Shown here piece after piece: positions 57,736 to 64,000 of a DNA stretch of 64,000 bases (the stretch's first letter is position 1; each line of letters starts with the position of its first letter). This stretch comes from Chrysemys picta bellii. Its lineage: Eukaryota > Chordata > Testudines > Emydidae. The position numbers and the translations under genes are program-made. The stretch spans positions 224,653,894-224,717,893 of the forward strand of contig NC_088792.1 of assembly GCF_011386835.1 (NCBI RefSeq), read 5' to 3'. The notes under the pieces are model-generated. The model saw only the letters and a program-made list of their open reading frames with translations. It was not told where the DNA came from and searched no databases.

Positions 57736-58542
57736 TCAGTAAGGGTCCCACACTTTCCCGACCTTCTTCTTGTTGCTAACATACCTGTAGAAACCCTTCT
57801 TGTTACCCTTCACATCCCTTGCTAGCTGCAACTCCAATTGTGCCTTGGCCTTCCTGATTACACCCCTGCATGTTCTAGCAATATTTTTATACTCCTCCTG
57901 AGTCATCTGTCCAAATTTCCACTTCTTGTAAGCTTCCTTTTTGAGTTTAAGCTCACCGAAGATTTCACTGTTAAGCCAAGCTGGTCGCCTGCCATATTTG
58001 CTATTCTTTCTGCACTTCGGGATGGTTTGTTCCTGCACCCTCAATAAGGCTTCTTTAAAATACAGCCAGCTCTCCTGGACCCCTTGCCCCCTCATATTAG
58101 CTTCCCAGGGGATCCTGCCCATCAGTTCCCTGAGGGAGTCAAAGTCTGCTTTTCTGAAGTCCAGGGTCTGTATTTTGCTACCCTCCTTTCTTCCTTTTGT
58201 CAGGATCCTGAACTCAACCATCTCGTGGTCACTGCTGCCTAGGTTGCCACCCACTTCTACTTCCCCTACCAGTTCTTCCCTGTTTGTAAGCAGCAGGTCA
58301 AGAGAAGCATGGCCCCTAGTCGGTTCCTCCAGCACCTGTACCAGGAAGTTGTCCCCAACACTCTCAAAAAACTTCCTGGATTGTCTGTGCATTGCTATAT
58401 TGCTCTCCCAGCAGATGTTAGGGTGATTGAACTCCCCCATTAGAACCAGGGCCTGTGATCTGGAAACTTCTGTTAGTTGTCCGAAGAAAGCCTCATCTAC
58501 CTCATCCTTCTGATCCAGTGGTCTATAGCACCCACCCACCAC
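57736..58542 (-). pseudogene. CR1 ORF2 endonuclease C-terminus and linker (268 codons open)
   Basis: The translation has VGGCYRPLDQKDEVDEAFF, the GEFNHPNICWE box (GDFN motif with Asp replaced by Glu), LLLTNREELV and the LGSSDHEMVEF motif with the catalytic SDH of APE-type endonucleases. The linker follows (GRRPAWLNSEIF, KKEAYKKWKFGQMTQEEY, YRYVSNKKK). RT frames follow downstream in pieces (57410-57610, 57116-57343, 56315-56776, 56134-56328) with stops and shifts between them. It is not a host gene. Confidence 0.9.
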
Positions 58543-59219
58543 GACATCACCGTTGTTGCTCTCGCCTCTAAACTTAACCCAAAGACTCTCAACAGGCTTT
58601 TCTCCAGTTTCAAACTGGAGCTCCGAGCAATCATACTGCTCTCTACATATACTGTGATCACTGGCTCCTTCCCAGCACTACCTATAAGGCTATCTAGATG
58701 TCTCATGAGATCTGCTATCTTTGTATCCCGCAGGCAATTCACAATGCAATTCTCCCAGTCATCACAAACCCAAATATATTCTTGGTATGCCACATGAGTG
58801 ACCATATAAATAAATCAGAATGTAGAGCTTTTCGATCCTCCCAGCTAATTTTCCCCTCCAGCTGCTTTTGGGTCTTGCCTTGTAAATGAAACAATTGTTC
58901 CAGCACATTAACTACACTTTCAGATTGAACAATTAACACTGAAGGTGCCTAATCCTGCATTGTGTAGCACACAAGTGGACTGAAGTCAAGGGGGCTCTGC
59001 ATGGATGCCGCAGTCCATCCATACATTACACAATGCAGGAACAGGCCCTAAGTCTCATGTCTAACAGAAGTGATTTAAAAATGGAAAAAACAATTTTGTG
59101 AAAAAAAATCAAATTTGTTTCATTTTTTCAAAATGTTTTAAAATTTTCATTTTTTTAATTTTGAAAATTTCAGTATTTTGAATGTTCATTTCCTCCCTTT
59201 TCGCTTTTTTCGAGTGTAA

Positions 59220-60490
59220 CTCATTTTGTGCCTTAGCCTTTTTGATTTTGTTCCTACATGCTTGTGCTATTCTTTTGTACTTCTCCTGAGCAATTTGTCC
59301 ATGTTTCCATTTTTTGTAGGATTCCTTTTTGATTTTCAGGTCATTAAAGAGCTCTCGATGATATTCTTCCTATCTTTCCTTTGCATTGGGATAGTTTGCA
59401 GTTATACCTTTCATATTGTCTCCTTGAGAAACTGCCAGCTCTCCTGAATTCCTTTTGCCCTTAGATTTTCTGCACATTGTACCTTAGCTACCAGTTCTCT
59501 GAGTTGGTTAAAGTCTGCTTTTTGAAGTCCATTGTCTTTATTCTGCTGCTCTCACTCCTTCCTTTAGAATAATGAAATACATCATTTTATGATCACGTTC
59601 ACCTACTTCAGATTCACAACCAGTTCCTCCCTGTTAGTCAGACTCAAGTCTAAAATGGCTGCCGCCCTGGTTACTTCCTCCATCAAATGAAACAAGAACT
59701 TTCCCCAATACATTCCAAGAACTTATTTGACATTTTGTGTTTTGCTGTATTATTTTCCCAATAGATGTGTGTAATTAATGTCCTCCATTATTATTAGGTC
59801 TTGTGTTTTGGATATTTGCTATTTGTTCTAGAAATGCCTCACCCCCCACATCTTCTGATTGAAGCCCTACTTTGACCTCTATTTCTCCCCACCCTCTTAT
59901 TTTCACCCAGAGATTTTCAGCAGATCTGCCTCTCACTCCCTTCTGGAGCTCAGAATGAATGTAGACTTTCTTTATGTACAATGCAGTACCTCCTCCCTTT
60001 TTCTCCTTCCTCTCCATTCTGAGCAAGCTACACTTCTATACCAATATTTCAGTCACAAAATTTATCCCACCAAGTCTCTGTGATGCCAGTTATGTCCTCA
60101 TTTTGCTTGTGTACTAAGAGTTCCAGTTCTTCCTGTGTACTTCCCATACTCCTTGAATTCGTCTATATTGACATCTAAGATATTGAGCGGATTTCCCCAC
60201 TGTTTTTGTTCCTTTGACCCTATTGCAATTTTCCATTACTCTTCCCCCTTTTCTCCAACTTTCAGCCATCTGTCAGGGTCATCTCTTTTTATACTTACCC
60301 ATGGGCTTTTGTCACCTGCCCTCTTTGAATGTAGTTTAAACCTTCCCTCACTAGGTTGCTGAGACAGGGTCCCCAAAGAAGCCCTTCCCTTTCTTTGTCA
60401 GGTGGACTTCATTTCTTCCCAGCTGTCTTCTTTCCTGGAACAGCATCCCTTGGTCAAGGAAGCCAAAGCCCTTCTGTCTATACCATACTG
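59220..60490 (-). mobile_element. Older CR1/L3-like LINE fragment (linker, endonuclease, upstream)
   Basis: The minus strand contains GGGTALYIKKVYIHSELQKGV followed by SAENLWVKIRG (59980-59890), the CR1 endonuclease region, and further left the linker equivalent near 59220-59330. It is much more decayed than the neighbour at 56047 and is a separate insertion in the same orientation. Confidence 0.75.
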
Positions 60491-61593
60491 AGGCATTTAG
60501 TATGAAATGTGTCTTTTAGATATATATGTGGAAGAAAGCATACCCTACAGAGCAAGTTCATTGCTATTTACATCTTTTTAAATTACACTGGAAGCAGTAA
60601 TATACCAGAGGTAGCTAGCATGAAGACAAAAGTTTGGATTATAGGTACTGAAGAATTAAACAGAGGTAAGTCAAACTTTAATAATGAAACATGGTACCAG
60701 GGAAAATCTCACCTGTTTTCAAGTTTCTGGTCTGCCAGTAAAAATAGCCAAGGATGATGCAAATCTTTTAATTAATCTCTCTCAGATCTTAAATTGTTCC
60801 TGGCATACCTAATGGAAGCTTGTTATATAGCTGCATCAAAGAAGATGAAAAGGATGAAGCCCATTTAAAGGATAAGCTAGCATTGACCTTGAGTAGCTCT
60901 AACTTGGTTTCTTTTCTCTAACTTTCCCTTTTTTGTAGCTAACTATGTGCATGGTTGGAGTTGAGAAGATGTGCAACGTGCAACCATTTTGTTGTTGAAA
61001 GGAGAGCTGTGAAATGACTGATTTTTCAGTTCAGTAGCTAGCAATAAAGCAAACACCAGGAAAGGATCTGGACTATACACAATGGAGCAAATCCTTGTTT
61101 TATTGAAGTCAGTGGCAAATTTCCCATTAACTTAAATGATACCATGATTTGGCCCAGTGCATGTGTTGTCTTCAGAGCAGGGTGGGAGATACATTTGCTC
61201 ACATAAATCTGTAACTCGGACTTGAGCATGTGTGGTCTCTTGGGGTCTAGAGAATGTACTTTGCAACTTATGGTGCTGACTGTGAAAAGTGATCTACTTA
61301 GATGGACCTTTATATTTTTAACATATGTTGATATTTTAAGTTCTAATCTACTTTAACAAGACATTTAAAAAAATATATTTTACATTTATATAAACATGGA
61401 TTTTTGTGGCCAGAATGAGAGCTATGTGCATGTTAAGATGGAGTTATTTTATTTCCAGAATAGAGATTATACCAGATAGCAACAATGATATACTACTCAT
61501 AAAAAACATGTGTCACATGCAGGTCACATGCAGGTCCATACAGCCTGAAAAGGCTTTATCCGGGGGGGGGGGGGGGGGGAGAGGGGATTTAAA
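60491..61593. other. Intergenic, poly-G run
   Basis: Unrecognised AT-rich sequence ending with an 18-base G run at 61562-61579, which is prone to slippage and sequencing error. Confidence 0.6.
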
Positions 61594-61988
61594 TTAGAGT
61601 TGGTCAGAAAATTTTTGATGGAACCATTTTCTGTTGGTTGAATGCAGTTCCATCAAAATCTAAAAGCTTTGTGAAACTGTGTCAATTTGTAGAAATTTCA
61701 TTTTGGAGAAAAACAGGGGGGAAAAGGTGCCAACAATGTCAAAACTTCTGGTTTAATCTGGTTATAATGAATATTATAGACAATAAAAAAGTCCATACAA
61801 AAAATAAACAATTTTATCTGAATGAAATACTTCTATCCCTTTCATCAATCTGAAACAATCCCTGCCCCCCTCCACCTCCAAATTTTCCTTCGTGGAGACT
61901 TTTGAAAATTTCAGGTTTTGTTCCAATGCCAGAAAAAAATCTCAAAATCCTTCATGAAACTGAATTTCCATCTTCTGCACGACTCTAG
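61594..61988. mobile_element. Inverted-repeat MITE (395 bp)
   Basis: Left end TTAGAGTTGGTCAGAAAAT and right end, reversed, CTAGAGTCGTGCAGAAG are inverted, with 'tttccatc'/'gatggaacc' arms. Same end sequence as 16015 and 31257. The interior is A/T-rich and noncoding. Confidence 0.7.
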
Positions 61989-64000
61989 TGTAAATATATT
62001 ATAAAGCCACAAATATGACTAAAAACTAGTTCAAAGATGCATTATCTCACAAATATGTACAACTTTGTGCATATTCACAATAACAAATAGCTCATCAGAA
62101 TCATTAAAATATCAGTCACCTATATGTGGAGGAGTATAATGAATTAGAATAATCACCATACTTTACACTTCTTATATGACAAATATAATTCTTCTGCCAC
62201 CACATTAATTTTTCTGTTCTTCCCTGACAGTTAAATTCCTTGTTTGGCGAATTGCAGCACAGATGCATCAATAGAAATATTTTCTCTAATTCCAGTTTTT
62301 GCTTGTACAGAATTCTGAAGCACGAGGATGACAATCTCTCGATAGGATAGGATTTCATTATCTAGCTGCATGAAACAAAAACTGGGAAGATATTCCAGCA
62401 CTACAAACTACACCATCATTGGTAGATCATAATGGGTAGCAGAAAAACATCTATTCCCACTCAAAACTCATCTCTTTGCCATGTAATTTCTCTCATTTTT
62501 TCTTTATCATACATCAATTGATTTTAAATGCCTCCTTATCCAGCTTATACAGTGACAGGTAAACATGTATGCAATTAATGTTATAAAGAATTAATCTTTT
62601 CTAGAGAAGAAGTTATTATATCTTTCATTTTTGAGACTTTTAATCTCCTTTTCTTTAAGTGTACCACAAAACAAATAGCTACATCTGGCGAATAACTGAT
62701 TTGATCAGTACATTTTAATTTTTGTCAAGATAGTTATTTTCTTGAATACATTCGTTTTTCTAAACTGTTTGCCAAATAATTTCTGTAAATAATTCGTGAT
62801 CTGTACCAGTTTGTGAGCTGTTCATTGTATCTGTCATTTGAAATCAGAATTTTGATTGGAATCATAAGTCAGCCAGTATGTTTCTGTTCCCCACTGGATG
62901 AGAATAATTTAGATTAGGTTTCCAGTACGAAGCCTCATAACTGGGAATTTTAAATTCACTTCCAGCAAATATTCAGCAAAAAATCATTCTCAGTGAATAA
63001 CAAGCCCATGAATATTTTTTGCCAGTACACTTATTTTCTATAATATTCAATATTCTTGCAAGTTATTTATCATAATAATAATATGATTTATTTATTAAGT
63101 GCCAACAGTGTGCTTATTGCTGCATGAGATGCAAATACAGACAGCCGGTGCTATAAAGAGATTTTAGAGCATAAACAAGCAAATTTTATTTAAAAATAAA
63201 AAGCAAAAACCTCAAAACAGGTACTTAAAATATATTGTAAAAATTAATGTACTTGTCTAAATGTTTTCTTTTGCCATGAGCCTACTTCAATATATCACAG
63301 TAACAGGTAGTGCTTCCATTAGGTATTTGCCTAAGATACACTAGAGATCAAAGATATTTGAAAAGAAAACCCTCTTTTACAGAGCTTGTGGTATAAAATC
63401 TTTCTTATTGTATACCAGCGAGTAGAGTAGATGAATGTCTGTAATACCCATGTAGTGCTGACATTTAAAAATGTCATAGCCAGACAAATAATTGGACAAC
63501 AGGATTTGCACTGTTAGCCCCAGCCCCCAAAAGATGGGCCACTGAAAACAAATATACAAATTCATATAGAGGAGACAGAGCCAAATGTCTCATAATGAAT
63601 CACACAAGGAAAGGAATCCTGAAGCCTTTAGACTATAATATCTTCTTCCCTGCTGAGAAGTTAATAACCTGTTGGCCACGTGTGCTTCCTTTGAACATTG
63701 GTTTGAAGAACTTCCATTATTTTTGGTACTAGCTGAGCTGAAAGCAAATTCTTTGCATCTACTGTTATGAAAAGAAGAATAAATTGCTCTGCCATTTCAG
63801 TCATGAAACAAGCCTTTCAAAGAACAACCCTCCACCTTCTGCCCGCAGAATACCTGAAAAGATCTTTGACTCTACTCTCACCCCAAAACCTTTTGCTGGG
63901 CCCTGCTCCATTCATTTGCCCACTGATTGTTTTTTCTTCAATTTGCCTCTGAGGTTCCCCACAAACAACTTTTTCTTTTCCCAACTACAATGGAACCTTG
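61989..64000. other. Intergenic, nothing recognised
   Basis: AT-rich to the right edge, with no convincing gene, RNA or repeat by eye; a (TAA)-like patch near 63074-63085. Confidence 0.5.

Larger units (their letters stand above)
56047..58935 (-). mobile_element. CR1 LINE, long copy with internal deletion
   Basis: The 3' end at 56047 shows the inverted 'attctatgattctatg' tail. The copy reads back through the C-terminal region, reverse transcriptase, linker and endonuclease to about 58625, then joins ORF1-like sequence up to about 58935. Many RT frameshifts make it inactive. At about 2.9 kb it is the longest LINE copy in the window. Confidence 0.92.

Overview
The window looks like chelonian (turtle) nuclear DNA: AT-rich, almost gene-free sequence crowded with CR1-type LINE fragments in both orientations, a tRNA-derived SINE of the kind known from cryptodiran turtles (35419-35615), many short hAT-like DNA transposons with 8-bp target duplications, and a solo LTR. 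CR1 dominance plus the turtle-type SINE are the basis for the taxon call; no species can be named.

The one gene I recognise is the 5' part of proenkephalin (PENK) on the minus strand, at 1-5030. Read right to left it has a conserved cAMP/PKC-responsive enhancer (4990-5030), a TATA box (4953-4958), a noncoding exon 1 (about 4811-4928), a 72-bp intron, a noncoding exon 2 (about 4613-4738), a second intron, and the first coding exon (3723-3863) with the signal peptide and the first cysteines of the precursor. Intron 3 fills 1-3722. The large last exon, which carries the enkephalin repeats, is not in the window and should lie beyond the left edge.

From about 5.1 kb to 64 kb I find no other host gene; this is upstream intergenic DNA. 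Main landmarks: CR1 3' scraps (5795-6255); a CR1 copy with a nearly intact reverse transcriptase (7740-9640); inverted-repeat elements at 10881, 17831, 20053, 21590, 29161, 30137, 31257, 33089, 40415, 42882, 43215, 45877, 49312, 50640, 52336, 52980, 55378 and 61594; a solo LTR (23114-23478); minus-strand CR1 copies at 25803-27175, 34205-36235, 52738-54265, 54630-56046, 56047-58935 and 59220-60490.

The most informative structure outside PENK is the nesting: hAT-like elements inside hAT-like elements inside CR1, dated relative to each other by exact 8-bp duplications. Several inverted-repeat elements also carry tRNA-like promoter blocks in head-to-head arrangement, and one group shares the same ends but carries unrelated interiors from about 120 bp to 1 kb. 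Exact ages, copy numbers and family names need database searches that I could not run.
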